Assembly (NCBI GenBank): GCA_035556755.1
Contig: DATMEP010000151.1
Location: forward strand, 1 to 35,257
Length of the DNA: 35,257 nt
Direction of reading: 5' to 3'
Source: VRUE01 sp035556755
Lineage (GTDB): Bacteria; Actinomycetota; Thermoleophilia; Solirubrobacterales; 70-9
Shown: positions 7,915-15,259 of the stretch, in pieces
Layout: each line of letters begins with the position of its first letter
Position numbering within the stretch: position 1 is the stretch's first letter
Notes under the pieces: model-generated
Databases searched by the model: none
What the model was told of the DNA's origin: nothing
The model's input: only the letters and a program-made list of their open reading frames with translations
Made by a program: the position numbers and the translations under genes

Positions 7915-8688
7915 GTGGAAACCGGGATCGGAGCCACCCTTCGTGAGGCGCGCAGTCGCCGCAAGGTCGACCTTGCCGAGGTGGAGGCGGCGATCAAGAT
8001 CCGTATTCGCTATCTGCAGGCGATGGAGAACGAGGAGTGGGACGTGCTCCCCGGGGGCGCCTACACGCGAGGCTTCATCCGCACCTACGCGGGCTACCTG
8101 GGGCTCGACGGCGAGCGGCTCGCCGAGGAATACAGGCGCGGCGCGGGGCCGGCCGCGGGCGAGCGGGTGCCGCGGCGGGTCGAGCCCGTCGCCAGCGCCG
8201 CCCGCGCGCGTGGGTCGCGAGTTCCGGGGTGGGTCCTGGCGGTGGTCGTCTCACTCGTCCTGGTCGGCCTGGTGGTCGCGATCGGCCTTAGCGGTGGTGA
8301 CGGCGATGACGGCAGCTCCCCGCCACCGGGCCAGGCCGCCCAGCAAGACGGCCATGGAAAGCGGCGCACGGCTCAGAGCGAGCGCAAAGCCGCGGTCGTG
8401 CAACCCGGCGTCGCCGTCAGCCTCGAGGCAACCGACGAAGTCTGGGTCTGCATGCTCGACAGCGACGAAGAGCCGGTGGTCAACGGCGAAATCCTTCAGC
8501 CAGGCGCCGAAGCCGGGCCGTTCCGGGCGGACGGCTTCACGGCTTCCTTCGGCAACGGGGAGTTCGAGTTGACGATCGACGGCAGGCAGACCGACACGCC
8601 ACCCAGCTCCAGCCCGATCGGGTACGAGATCGACTCGGGTGGCGACCTGACGCCGCTCGAAGAAGGCGAAAGGCCCGACTGCACGTGA
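7915..8688 (+). CDS. RodZ-like helix-turn-helix membrane protein
   Basis: A 257-residue bitopic protein. Residues ~5-75 form the RodZ-type helix-turn-helix (GATLREARSRRKVDLAEVEA, then RYLQAMENEEWDVLPGGAYTRGFIRTYAGYLGLD, the family signature). One membrane helix lies at ~103-125 (VLAVVVSLVLVGLVVAIGL). The outside part is a Gly/Ser/Gln-rich linker and a C-terminal beta domain of the DUF4115 type (SLEATDEVWVCMLDSDEEPV, ending in a likely beta sandwich). RodZ links MreB to the elongation machinery. No mreB is in the window, so its partner here is unknown. GTG at 7915 is preferred because it begins the HTH domain and is preceded by CACAAT. Confidence 0.85.
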   Translation: METGIGATLREARSRRKVDLAEVEAAIKIRIRYLQAMENEEWDVLPGGAYTRGFIRTYAGYLGLDGERLAEEYRRGAGPAAGERVPRRVEPVASAARARGSRVPGWVLAVVVSLVLVGLVVAIGLSGGDGDDGSSPPPGQAAQQDGHGKRRTAQSERKAAVVQPGVAVSLEATDEVWVCMLDSDEEPVVNGEILQPGAEAGPFRADGFTASFGNGEFELTIDGRQTDTPPSSSPIGYEIDSGGDLTPLEEGERPDCT

Positions 8689-8718
8689 GAATCAACGCCG
8701 CCTCCTCTGCTCCCGCGA

Positions 8719-10047
8719 ATGCCTGAAGAATCAGATATGGACAGGGATTCGCTCCCGCGTCCGGGGGCGGCTGCCGTTCGCGCAGGGATAGTGGTGACGG
8801 GCACGGAGGTCATCACCGGGCGGATCGTCGACCGCAACGGGCCCTGGATCTCCGAACAGCTCGCGGAGCTGGGGGTCGAGGTCGCCCACATCCTGGTCGT
8901 CGCCGACCGGCCGGACGACCTCGAGGCGGCGCTGCGTTTCCTCGCAGACGAGCGGATGGACCTGATCATCACCTCGGGCGGCCTGGGGCCGACCGCGGAC
9001 GACCTGACCGCGGAGATCGTCGCCCGCTTCGCCGGTCGCAAGCTGATCCTCGACGAGGAGGTGGAGGAGAAGATCGCGGCGATCCTGCGCCGGTTCGCGC
9101 GCCGCTTCGACTTCGACATCGAGGCGCTGCGGGAGGCCAATCGCAAGCAGGCGATGGTTCCCGAGGGGGCGATCCCACTCGACCCGGTGGGCACCGCGCC
9201 GGGACTAGTCGTACCCGCCGGGGAGCGTGTCGTGATCGTCCTGCCCGGTCCGCCGCGCGAGCTGCAGCCGATGTGGCCGGTTGCGATCGAGGCGCGCCCG
9301 GTGCAGGCGGCACTGGCCCGCGCTACGCCGCTGCACGGCTACACGCTGCGGATGTTCGGCGTCCCGGAGTCCGAGATCGCCAAGAGCCTGCGCGAGATGG
9401 AGGCGGCGGGGACCGATCTCTCCACGGTCGAGATCACCACTTGCCTGCGGCGCGGAGAGATCGAGATCGACGTCCGCTACCGGGCTGAAGCAGGAACCGT
9501 GGCCGAGGAGGTGCGCGCCGGCCTTGCCGATCGTCACGCCCGTCATCTCTTCAGTCTGGAGGGGGAGACGATCGACGCCCAGCTCGCCGGCCTTCTGCAG
9601 GGGCACCGGCTCGGCCTCGCGGAGTCGTGCAGCGGTGGCCTGATGGCTGCACGGATCACCGATCTGCCGGGGGCCTCCGCGTACTTCGCCGGCAGCGTCG
9701 TCGCCTACTCCAACGAGGCGAAGGCGGACCTGCTCGGGGTCGATCCGGGCTTGATCGAGGCACACGGGGCGGTTTCGCCCCAGGTCGCCGAGGCGATGTC
9801 GCGAGGAGCCCTGGAGCGCTTCGATGCCGACCTCGCCGTCTCGATCACGGGGATCGCCGGCCCCGACGGGGGCAGCGAGGAGAAGCCGGTCGGCTACGTC
9901 TGCTTCGACGCCCGTCTTGCGAATGGCACCAGCCTCGCCCGCGCTCCCGTCATCCCCGGTGGGCGCGAGGACATCCGCGAGCGTTCCGCCCTGGTCGGGA
10001 TGCACCTGCTGCGGATCCTGCTCAACGGCGAGGAGCCTCCTCTGTAG
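8719..10047 (+). CDS. cinA: CinA (nicotinamide-nucleotide amidase / competence-damage protein)
   Basis: A 442-residue two-domain protein. The N-terminal MoCF-like domain (residues ~20-190) shows GIVVTGTEVITGRIVDRNGPW, TSGGLGPTADDLT and VIVLPGPPREL; in characterised CinA proteins this part hydrolyses ADP-ribose-type substrates. The C-terminal PncC domain (~290-440) shows LAESCSGGLMAARITDLPGA, SVVAYSNEAKADLLGV and SITGIAGPDGGSEEKPVGYV; it deamidates nicotinamide mononucleotide in NAD recycling. Length is typical. The start at 8719 gives a short polar leader before the first strand; an ATG at 8737 is an alternative. cinA next to recA is a widely conserved order. Confidence 0.95.
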   Translation: MPEESDMDRDSLPRPGAAAVRAGIVVTGTEVITGRIVDRNGPWISEQLAELGVEVAHILVVADRPDDLEAALRFLADERMDLIITSGGLGPTADDLTAEIVARFAGRKLILDEEVEEKIAAILRRFARRFDFDIEALREANRKQAMVPEGAIPLDPVGTAPGLVVPAGERVVIVLPGPPRELQPMWPVAIEARPVQAALARATPLHGYTLRMFGVPESEIAKSLREMEAAGTDLSTVEITTCLRRGEIEIDVRYRAEAGTVAEEVRAGLADRHARHLFSLEGETIDAQLAGLLQGHRLGLAESCSGGLMAARITDLPGASAYFAGSVVAYSNEAKADLLGVDPGLIEAHGAVSPQVAEAMSRGALERFDADLAVSITGIAGPDGGSEEKPVGYVCFDARLANGTSLARAPVIPGGREDIRERSALVGMHLLRILLNGEEPPL

Positions 10048-10079
10048 GACAGAAGGCGCGCTTTTTTCACATTTGCGTC

Positions 10080-10108
10080 TTGTCCCGTGCGTCGCGACCT
10101 CGTAGCGT
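10080..10108 (+). promoter_or_regulatory. Promoter for thpR-recA: TTGTCC, 17-base spacer, TAGCGT
   Basis: The best-formed promoter in the window. A -35-like TTGTCC at 10080-10085 and a -10 TAGCGT at 10103-10108 are separated by exactly 17 bases, and the ATG of thpR follows seven bases later. A leaderless thpR-recA transcript is therefore likely. I see no LexA-type operator in this stretch. Confidence 0.65.
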
Positions 10109-10115
10109 CGGCGGC

Positions 10116-10718
10116 ATGGCGAAGGAGAGGCTGAAGAATCCGCGGGCGAGGTTGTTCGTCGCCCTCGATCTGCCCGAAGCGGTGCGGAGCGGGATCGTGG
10201 AGTGGGGTCGCGAGGCTCTTGGTGATGCGGCCCTGCGGCGTGTCGCCCCCGAGTCGCTCCACATCACCCTCGCCTTTCTCGGCTACCTGCCGGAGAAGGA
10301 GGTCCCGCGCCTGGCCGCGATCGTCGAGGCGAGCGGCGGACCGGCACCGGCGATCGAGCTGGGAGGGCCCGTCCAGCGGCCGGAGCGAGGAAGGGCACGG
10401 CTCTTCGCCCTGCCTGCCGAGTCGCCGAGGGCCGTGGAGCTGCAGGCCGGCCTGCGGGAGAGGCTGGTTTCGGCCGGTCTCTACAAGCCCGAGAAGCGCC
10501 CGTTCTGGCCGCACGTGACGGTTGCCAGGGTGCGGCGTGAGGAGCGGGGCTCGAAGCGTCCGGCGCCCGTCTCTCAGCCTCCTGAGGCGCTGCCGCAAGC
10601 GTTGCTGCAGCCTGCGGTTTGCCGCCGGATGACGCTCTACCGTTCTGAACTCCAGCCGCGGGGTGCGCAGTACATCCCGCTGGCGCAAGTCGAGCTGCCC
10701 GCGGACGGGTGGCAGTGA
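10116..10718 (+). CDS. thpR: RNA 2',3'-cyclic phosphodiesterase (2H/LigT family)
   Basis: A 200-residue 2H phosphoesterase. Family members open 2',3'-cyclic phosphates to 2'-phosphomonoesters on RNA and show RNA ligase-like activity in vitro. Both catalytic H-x-T motifs are present: ESLHITLAFLGYLPE (residues ~47-61) and PFWPHVTVARVRR (~129-141). The opening RLFVALDLPEAVR is typical. The ATG at 10116 is seven bases after a strong -10 box, and the preceding in-frame sequence lies inside cinA. Its TGA overlaps the recA ribosome-binding site, suggesting coupled translation. The physiological substrate in bacteria is not settled. Confidence 0.9.
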   Translation: MAKERLKNPRARLFVALDLPEAVRSGIVEWGREALGDAALRRVAPESLHITLAFLGYLPEKEVPRLAAIVEASGGPAPAIELGGPVQRPERGRARLFALPAESPRAVELQAGLRERLVSAGLYKPEKRPFWPHVTVARVRREERGSKRPAPVSQPPEALPQALLQPAVCRRMTLYRSELQPRGAQYIPLAQVELPADGWQ

Positions 10719-10723
10719 GGTGG
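10717..10723 (+). promoter_or_regulatory. Shine-Dalgarno GAGGTGG of recA overlapping the thpR stop
   Basis: GAGGTGG lies five bases before the recA ATG at 10729 and begins within the thpR stop codon. It is one of the few clear ribosome-binding sites in the window and decides the recA start. RecA translation appears coupled to that of thpR. Confidence 0.75.
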
Positions 10724-10728
10724 AAGAG

Positions 10729-11841
10729 ATGGCAGACAAGAAAGCGACTTTGAAGGACGCCTCGGCCAAGGATGCCAAGGCCAAAGACGCTGCCCTTGCG
10801 GCGGCGGTGACCCAGATCGAGCGCGACTTCGGCCAGGGTGCCCTGATGCGCCTCGGCGCCGACGCCACGATCAAGATCCCGGCGATTCCGACCGGTGCGC
10901 TCGCGCTCGACTTGGCGTTGGGAGTCGGTGGCGTCCCGCGTGGCCGCATCGTCGAGATCTTCGGCCCCGAGTCGTCGGGGAAGACGACGCTGATCTACCA
11001 CATCATCGCCGAAGCCCAGGCCCGTGGCGGGATCTGCGCCTTCATCGACACCGAGCACGCAATCGATCCGTCCTATGCCCGCAAGATCGGCGTCGACACC
11101 GACGAGTTGCTTGTCTCCCAACCCGACTACGGCGAGCAGGCGCTGCAGATAGCCGACCGGCTGATCGCCTCGGCGGCGATCGACGTCGTCGCGATCGACT
11201 CGGTCGCGGCGCTGACGCCGAAAGCCGAGCTGGACGGCCAGATCGGCGACCAGACGGTTGGCCTCCAGGCTCGGCTGATGTCGCAGGCGATGCGCAAACT
11301 GGCCGGCAACCTGAACCGGACCAACACCGTCTGCCTCTTCACCAACCAGATCCGCGAAAAGGTCGGCGTCCAGTTCGGCTCGCCGGAGACCCAGCCGGGT
11401 GGCCGGGCGCTCAAGTTCTACTCCTCGCAGCGACTCGACATCCGCCGTATCGAGACCCTCAAAGAGGGGACCGAGGCCGTCGGCAACCGGGTCCGGGTCA
11501 AGGTCGTCAAGAACAAGGTGGCGTCGCCCTTCCGTCAGGCGGAGTTCGACATCGAGTACGGCGTCGGCATCTCCCGCGAGGGCGGCCTGCTCGACTTCGG
11601 GATCGAGCACGACCTGGTGCAGAAGTCGGGCTCTTTCTTCTCCTACGGGGAGACCCGGCTCGGCCAGGGGCGCAACAACGCAAAACAGTTCCTCCTCGAC
11701 AACCCGGAGCTGGCGGCTGAGCTGGAGGCCAAGATCCGCACCGCGCTTGGGATCGGATCTGACGCCGACAGCGCCAATGTGGCACCCACCGAGGCCGAGA
11801 CTGGCGACGAGGCAGCTGTGGCCGAGGCCAAAGCCGCCTGA
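10729..11841 (+). CDS. recA: Recombinase RecA
   Basis: A 370-residue RecA. An unusual Lys/Ala/Asp-rich N-terminal extension (ATLKDASAKDAKAKDAALAA) precedes the normal core. Walker A is GPESSGKTT from residue ~79; further landmarks are FIDTEHAIDPSYARKIGVD, VVAIDSVAALTPKAEL, the DNA-binding loop MSQAMRKLAGNL and TNQIREKVGVQFGSPETQPGG. The acidic, Ala-rich C-terminal tail is normal. It forms filaments on ssDNA for recombination and LexA cleavage. The ATG at 10729 is set by GAGGTGG. RecX, often directly downstream in actinobacteria, is absent here; a small membrane protein takes that place. Confidence 0.98.
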   Translation: MADKKATLKDASAKDAKAKDAALAAAVTQIERDFGQGALMRLGADATIKIPAIPTGALALDLALGVGGVPRGRIVEIFGPESSGKTTLIYHIIAEAQARGGICAFIDTEHAIDPSYARKIGVDTDELLVSQPDYGEQALQIADRLIASAAIDVVAIDSVAALTPKAELDGQIGDQTVGLQARLMSQAMRKLAGNLNRTNTVCLFTNQIREKVGVQFGSPETQPGGRALKFYSSQRLDIRRIETLKEGTEAVGNRVRVKVVKNKVASPFRQAEFDIEYGVGISREGGLLDFGIEHDLVQKSGSFFSYGETRLGQGRNNAKQFLLDNPELAAELEAKIRTALGIGSDADSANVAPTEAETGDEAAVAEAKAA

Positions 11842-11872
11842 AGCTCGCAGCTACTAGGATCTCCGCCGCGAG

Positions 11873-12133
11873 ATGGACTACGAACTGATTTTCTACGTCT
11901 CCGGCGGCATCCTCGCCGCCTCGGCGGTTGTCGTCACCTTCCTCGGTCTCCGGCTCGAGCGCTTCCCGGGCCGTGCCGGCCCGCTGGTGGTGCTCTGGTT
12001 CGTCGTCTTCGTCGGGCTTTCCAGCACCTTCGGCGTGTTGCATTCCCAGCACGAGGAAGAGCACCGCGAGCACGAGGCCGGACTGCCACACGCGGCCGAG
12101 GAAGCGGAAGAGATCGAGGAAGAAGCCGAGTAG
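11873..12133 (+). CDS. Small two-helix membrane protein downstream of recA
   Basis: An 86-residue protein with two hydrophobic helices (residues ~4-25, LIFYVSGGILAASAVVVTFL, and ~37-56, PLVVLWFVVFVGLSSTFGVL) and a strongly acidic, His-containing C-terminal tail (EEEHREHEAGLPHAAEEAEE). The His/Glu tail might bind metal, but no motif supports that. A TAGGAT hexamer lies 12 bases before the ATG, slightly far for a leaderless start. It is 31 bases past recA. Function unknown. Confidence 0.75.
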   Translation: MDYELIFYVSGGILAASAVVVTFLGLRLERFPGRAGPLVVLWFVVFVGLSSTFGVLHSQHEEEHREHEAGLPHAAEEAEEIEEEAE

Positions 12134-12182
12134 GCGTTGTAACCGTCGCATCTCAGGGTCTTCGGTCGTCCGACTCGGGTCA

Positions 12183-12196
12183 CGCACTTGAGTGCG
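12183..12196 (+). repeat. 14-base palindrome upstream of miaB
   Basis: CGCACTTGAGTGCG is a near-continuous dyad with 6-base arms in the ~130-base gap before miaB. It could be a small operator or hairpin. No T-run follows, so it is not a classical terminator. Confidence 0.3.
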
Positions 12197-12249
12197 CTCC
12201 CCTCGCCGTCCTCCCTGCATCCCCTGACCTGCTCGGTTTCAACGCCTAC

Positions 12250-12255
12250 TAGAGT
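12250..12255 (+). promoter_or_regulatory. Candidate -10 box (TAGAGT) of miaB
   Basis: TAGAGT ends six bases before the miaB ATG at 12262, the ideal distance for a leaderless start. No Shine-Dalgarno sequence is visible. A clear -35 is not seen at 17 bases. Confidence 0.55.
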
Positions 12256-12261
12256 TTCGGC

Positions 12262-13587
12262 ATGCCTCGTTATCACGTCACCACGTTCGGTTGCCAGATG
12301 AACGTGCACGACTCCGAGCGGATGCAGGGGATGCTCGAGTCGCTCGGGTACGAGCAGGCTGCGGGTCGGGCCGACGCCGATCTGATCCTCTTCAACACCT
12401 GCTCGATCCGCGAGTCCGCCGACAACCGCTTCGTCGCCCACCTCGGCGAGGCGAAGCGGTTGAAGTCCGAATACCCAGAGCGCGTCGTCGGGGTCGGGGG
12501 CTGCTGGGCGCAGTCGGTCAAGGAGGAGGTCTTCGAGCGCTTCCCCTTCGTCGACGTCGCCTTCGGGCCAGGGCAGATCCACAAGCTCGCCGAGTTCCTC
12601 AACTCCGACTCGCTCACCGCCCAGGGCTACTTCGAGTTCGAGGACTTCTCCGGGCACCTGCCGGCCCGGCGCGAGCGGGAGTTCCAGGGTTGGCTGCAGA
12701 TCTCCCAGGGCTGCAACTGCAAATGCGCCTACTGCATCGTTCCCTCGACGCGTGGCCGCGAGGTCAGCCGCGACCCGGCGGAGCTGGTGATCGAGGCCGA
12801 GGCGCTCGCCGCCGATGGCGTCCGCGAGGTGACGCTGCTCGGCCAGAACGTCAACAGCTACGGGCGCGATCTGCCACGCGAGGCGCGGATCGGCTTCTCG
12901 GAGCTGCTGACGCGGGTCGATGCGGTCGAGGGGATCGACCGGATCCGCTACACCAGCCCGCATCCGAAGGACATGCGCGAGGACGTGATCCGCGCCCACG
13001 CCGAGCTGCCCGCTCTCTGCGAGCATATCCACCTGCCGCTGCAGTCCGGCTCCAGCGCCGTTCTCAAGCGGATGCGAAGGACCTACGACCGGCAGCGCTA
13101 CATGGACCGCGTCGCGCTGATCCGCGAGCACGTCCCCGATTGTGCGATCACCACCGACATCATCGTCGGCTTCCCGGGCGAGACCGAGGCCGACTTCGCG
13201 CAGACGCTGGAGGTGGTCGACGAGGTCGGCTACGACAGCGCCTTCACCTTCGTCTTCTCGCCGCGGCGGGAAACCGAGGCGGCGACGATGGGCGAGCAGG
13301 TGCCGCATCCGGTCAAGCGCGAGCGGATGGGGCGGCTGGTCGAGCTGGTCCAGCGGCGGGCGACCGAAAGGGCTCAGCGGTTCGTCGGGCGTGAGATGGA
13401 GGTGCTCGTAGAGGGTCCCAGCCGCACTGACCCAACCCGATTGCGCGGGAAAACCAGGCACAACAAGACGGTTAACTTCGATGGGGTTGCCGATCCCGGG
13501 GAACTTGTGGACGTCCAGATAGACGCCGCTACCTCGACGACGCTCAGAGGGGTGTCGGTGAAGCCCCTCTCTCAACTTTTTCGGTGA
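12262..13587 (+). CDS. miaB: tRNA-2-methylthio-N6-dimethylallyladenosine synthase MiaB
   Basis: A 441-residue radical-SAM methylthiotransferase that adds the 2-methylthio group to isopentenyl-A37 of tRNAs reading UNN codons. The N-terminal UPF0004 domain starts MPRYHVTTFGCQMNVHDSER, with its cluster cysteines in FGCQMN, FNTCSIRE and GGCWAQ. The radical-SAM CxxxCxxC is in SQGCNCKCAYCIVPSTRGRE (residues ~151-170), with an extra Cys inside the loop. The C-terminal TRAM-like tail (EVLVEGPSRTD to the end) binds tRNA. The substrate is supplied by MiaA, encoded next. A terminator-like hairpin lies inside its last codons. Confidence 0.96.
   Translation: MPRYHVTTFGCQMNVHDSERMQGMLESLGYEQAAGRADADLILFNTCSIRESADNRFVAHLGEAKRLKSEYPERVVGVGGCWAQSVKEEVFERFPFVDVAFGPGQIHKLAEFLNSDSLTAQGYFEFEDFSGHLPARREREFQGWLQISQGCNCKCAYCIVPSTRGREVSRDPAELVIEAEALAADGVREVTLLGQNVNSYGRDLPREARIGFSELLTRVDAVEGIDRIRYTSPHPKDMREDVIRAHAELPALCEHIHLPLQSGSSAVLKRMRRTYDRQRYMDRVALIREHVPDCAITTDIIVGFPGETEADFAQTLEVVDEVGYDSAFTFVFSPRRETEAATMGEQVPHPVKRERMGRLVELVQRRATERAQRFVGREMEVLVEGPSRTDPTRLRGKTRHNKTVNFDGVADPGELVDVQIDAATSTTLRGVSVKPLSQLFR
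13546..13581 (+). terminator. Rho-independent-like terminator inside the end of miaB
   Basis: Stem arms AGAGGGG (13546-13552) and CCCCTCT (13564-13570) enclose an 11-base loop, and a TTTTT run (13577-13581) follows six bases later. The element overlaps the last codons of miaB, whose stop is at 13585-13587. The gap between stem and T-run makes it weaker than an ideal terminator. Confidence 0.5.
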
Positions 13588-13656
13588 GTCGTCCGCGGTC
13601 GTCCGCGAGCGGATTGACGAAAAAGTACAAGCCGTTCGGGGCATCACCGACACCCC
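13549..13656 (+). repeat. 13-base inverted repeat spanning the miaB-miaA gap
   Basis: GGGGTGTCGGTGA at 13549-13561 is perfectly complementary to TCACCGACACCCC at 13644-13656, 82 bases apart. The left arm is half of the terminator stem plus its loop; the right arm ends four bases before the miaA ATG. The two pairings cannot form at once. Confidence 0.6.
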
Positions 13657-13660
13657 GCCT

Positions 13661-14392
13661 ATGAGGGTTCTAGGGATTTTCGGGCCCACCGGGGTCGGGA
13701 AGACCGGGGTCGCCATCGCGCTTGCTGTAGAGCTGCGGGAGCGGGGGGAGGATCCGGTGGCGATCTCGTGCGATGCGCTGCAGGTCTACGAAGGGCTGGA
13801 GACGCTGACCGGGGTTGCCACGTCCGCTGAGCAGAAGCAGCTCGAACATCGGCTTGTCAGCTTTGTGCCTGTTACCCAGCCGTTTTCCGTGGGTGACTAC
13901 ATGCGATTGGCTCACGCGGAGGTCGATGCGGCCCTGGAAGCGGGGCGGCGGCCGATCGTGGTGGGGGGGACCGGGCTCTACCTGCGGGCCGCGATCGCGG
14001 AGCTGTCGCTGGAAAAGGTGCCGCCCGGGACCGAGGATTCGGAGCTGTGGTCTCCCGAGACGCGGCACTCGACGACGGTCTTCGGGCTCGATATGGATCG
14101 GGCGCAGCTCTACGAGCGGATCGACGCGCGGACCGAGGCGATCGTCGCCAGCGGGGCGGAGGGGGAGGTGCGCAGGGCGGAAGCGCTCGGGCCGTCGCGG
14201 ACCGCCCGCAAGGCGCTCGGCTTCGACGAGTTGCTCGCCGGCGACATCGAGACGATGAGGAAGCGCTCCCGCAACTACGCCCGCCGCCAGTTGACGTGGA
14301 TGCGCAAGATCCCCGACCTGCACTGGATCGACCGCGCCGACCGTAGCGACACCGACATCGCGGGCGAGATCGCCGCCGTCCTCGACGAATAG
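13661..14392 (+). CDS. miaA: tRNA dimethylallyltransferase MiaA, compact form
   Basis: A 243-residue MiaA, which transfers a dimethylallyl group to N6 of A37 in tRNA. The P-loop is GIFGPTGVGKTGVAIALA (residues ~5-22), followed by SCDALQVYEGLETLTG, SVGDYMRLAHAEVDAAL and VVGGTGLYLRA. The C-terminal block SRTARKALGFDELLAGD plus RKRSRNYARRQLTWMRK is also typical. The family is normally about 300 residues. Roughly 50-60 residues are missing between GLYLRAAIAEL and DMDRAQLYERID, where the tRNA-clamping insertion normally lies. No frameshift is visible, so this looks like a natural short form. No Shine-Dalgarno is seen; the start lies four bases after one arm of the inverted repeat. Confidence 0.9.
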   Translation: MRVLGIFGPTGVGKTGVAIALAVELRERGEDPVAISCDALQVYEGLETLTGVATSAEQKQLEHRLVSFVPVTQPFSVGDYMRLAHAEVDAALEAGRRPIVVGGTGLYLRAAIAELSLEKVPPGTEDSELWSPETRHSTTVFGLDMDRAQLYERIDARTEAIVASGAEGEVRRAEALGPSRTARKALGFDELLAGDIETMRKRSRNYARRQLTWMRKIPDLHWIDRADRSDTDIAGEIAAVLDE

Positions 14393-14395
14393 GCT
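14390..14395 (+). promoter_or_regulatory. -10 box TAGGCT of dapF overlapping the miaA stop
   Basis: TAGGCT begins with the TAG stop codon of miaA and ends six bases before the GTG of the dapF-like gene at 14402. It is one of four cases here where a stop codon doubles as the start of the next gene's -10 hexamer. Confidence 0.5.
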
Positions 14396-14401
14396 CCCGG
14401 C

Positions 14402-15247
14402 GTGCGTTTCGAGAAGTGGCAGGCACTGGGCAACGACTACCTGATCGTCGAGGCGGACGAGCTTCCCTGGGAGCCGAGTGCGGCCCGGGTGCAGAGACTC
14501 TGCGACCCGCACTTCGGCGTCGGCTCGGACGGCGTGCTGCTGCTCTCGCGCAGCGACGACCCGGATCTGGTCGCCGATCTGCGGATCTTCAACCCGGACG
14601 GCTCTGAGGCGGAGTTGTCGGGAAATGGGGCGCGGGAGGCGATCCTCTACCTGCGCCGGCACGGCTGGACGGACGCGGACACCTTCTCGATCAGCACCGC
14701 AGCAGGGCCGATCACGCCGACGATCACCTCGGAGCGGACCTGCTCGGTCGAGATGGGCCGGGCTGCGACGACCTCGAAGGACTTTCCGTCGGGGGGCTCT
14801 GAGGGGACCGGGGCGCTGACCGCCGCAGGCCGCGAGTGGGCCTTCCAGCACGTCTCGGTCGGCAATCCGCAGTGCGCGATCGAGGTCGGCGACGAGGTCG
14901 AGGACTTGGAGCTGCGGTCGATCGGGCCCGGGATCGAAGGGCACGAGCTCTTCCCCAACCGGACCAACGTCTCCTTCTTCAGGGTCGATGGAAACCGGGT
15001 GCGGGCGCGGATCTTCGAGCGTGGGGTGGGGGAGACTCTTTCGTCGGGCACGGGCGCCAGCGGCGCGGCGGTTGCCGCCTTCCTGCGTGGGGCGCCCAGC
15101 CCGATCGTCGTCGAGCTCGACGGGGGCGAGCTCGAGGTCGAGATCTCGCCTGATCTCGATGTGCGGCTGAGCGGTTGGGCCGAGCCGATCTGCTCCGGCG
15201 AGCTCTCGGCCGAGCTGCTGCAGGCGCTGTCCGACCTCAACGGCTAG
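14402..15247 (+). CDS. dapF: DapF-like diaminopimelate epimerase with both catalytic Cys replaced by Ser
   Basis: A 281-residue DapF-fold protein. DapF converts LL- to meso-diaminopimelate with two cysteines that act as acid and base. Family landmarks are intact: KWQALGNDYLIVE, GSDGVLLLSR, NPDGSEAEL, VSVGNPQCAIEV, LFPNRTNVSFF and FERGVGETL. The active-site motif that normally reads CGNG is SGNG (Ser at residue ~73, codon TCG at 14618), and the second, normally CGTG, is SSGTGAS (Ser at ~215, codon TCG at 15044). Published Cys-to-Ser mutants of DapF are strongly impaired. Either the residues work differently here or the substrate or reaction has changed. Its neighbour is an LL-DAP-aminotransferase-like gene. 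Family membership is clear, activity is not. Confidence 0.85.
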   Translation: MRFEKWQALGNDYLIVEADELPWEPSAARVQRLCDPHFGVGSDGVLLLSRSDDPDLVADLRIFNPDGSEAELSGNGAREAILYLRRHGWTDADTFSISTAAGPITPTITSERTCSVEMGRAATTSKDFPSGGSEGTGALTAAGREWAFQHVSVGNPQCAIEVGDEVEDLELRSIGPGIEGHELFPNRTNVSFFRVDGNRVRARIFERGVGETLSSGTGASGAAVAAFLRGAPSPIVVELDGGELEVEISPDLDVRLSGWAEPICSGELSAELLQALSDLNG

Positions 15248-15250
15248 ATT
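15245..15250 (+). promoter_or_regulatory. -10 box TAGATT of the aminotransferase gene overlapping the dapF stop
   Basis: TAGATT begins with the dapF TAG stop and ends nine bases before the GTG at 15260. A leaderless start is plausible; no ribosome-binding site is seen. Confidence 0.45.
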
Positions 15251-15259
15251 TCCGCGCCC

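Noticed and set aside
10048..10079. A terminator after cinA at the T-run around 10061-10066
   Set aside because: The bases before the T-run (AAGGCGCGC) form no stem longer than three pairs.
10048..10728. A LexA/SOS box upstream of recA
   Set aside because: No GAAC-n4-GTTC-type or similar dyad was found before thpR or recA.
12130..12249. 10-base inverted repeat GTAGGCGTTG / CAACGCCTAC around the miaB upstream region
   Set aside because: Pairs of this length at ~100 bases are expected a few times by chance in 35 kb.
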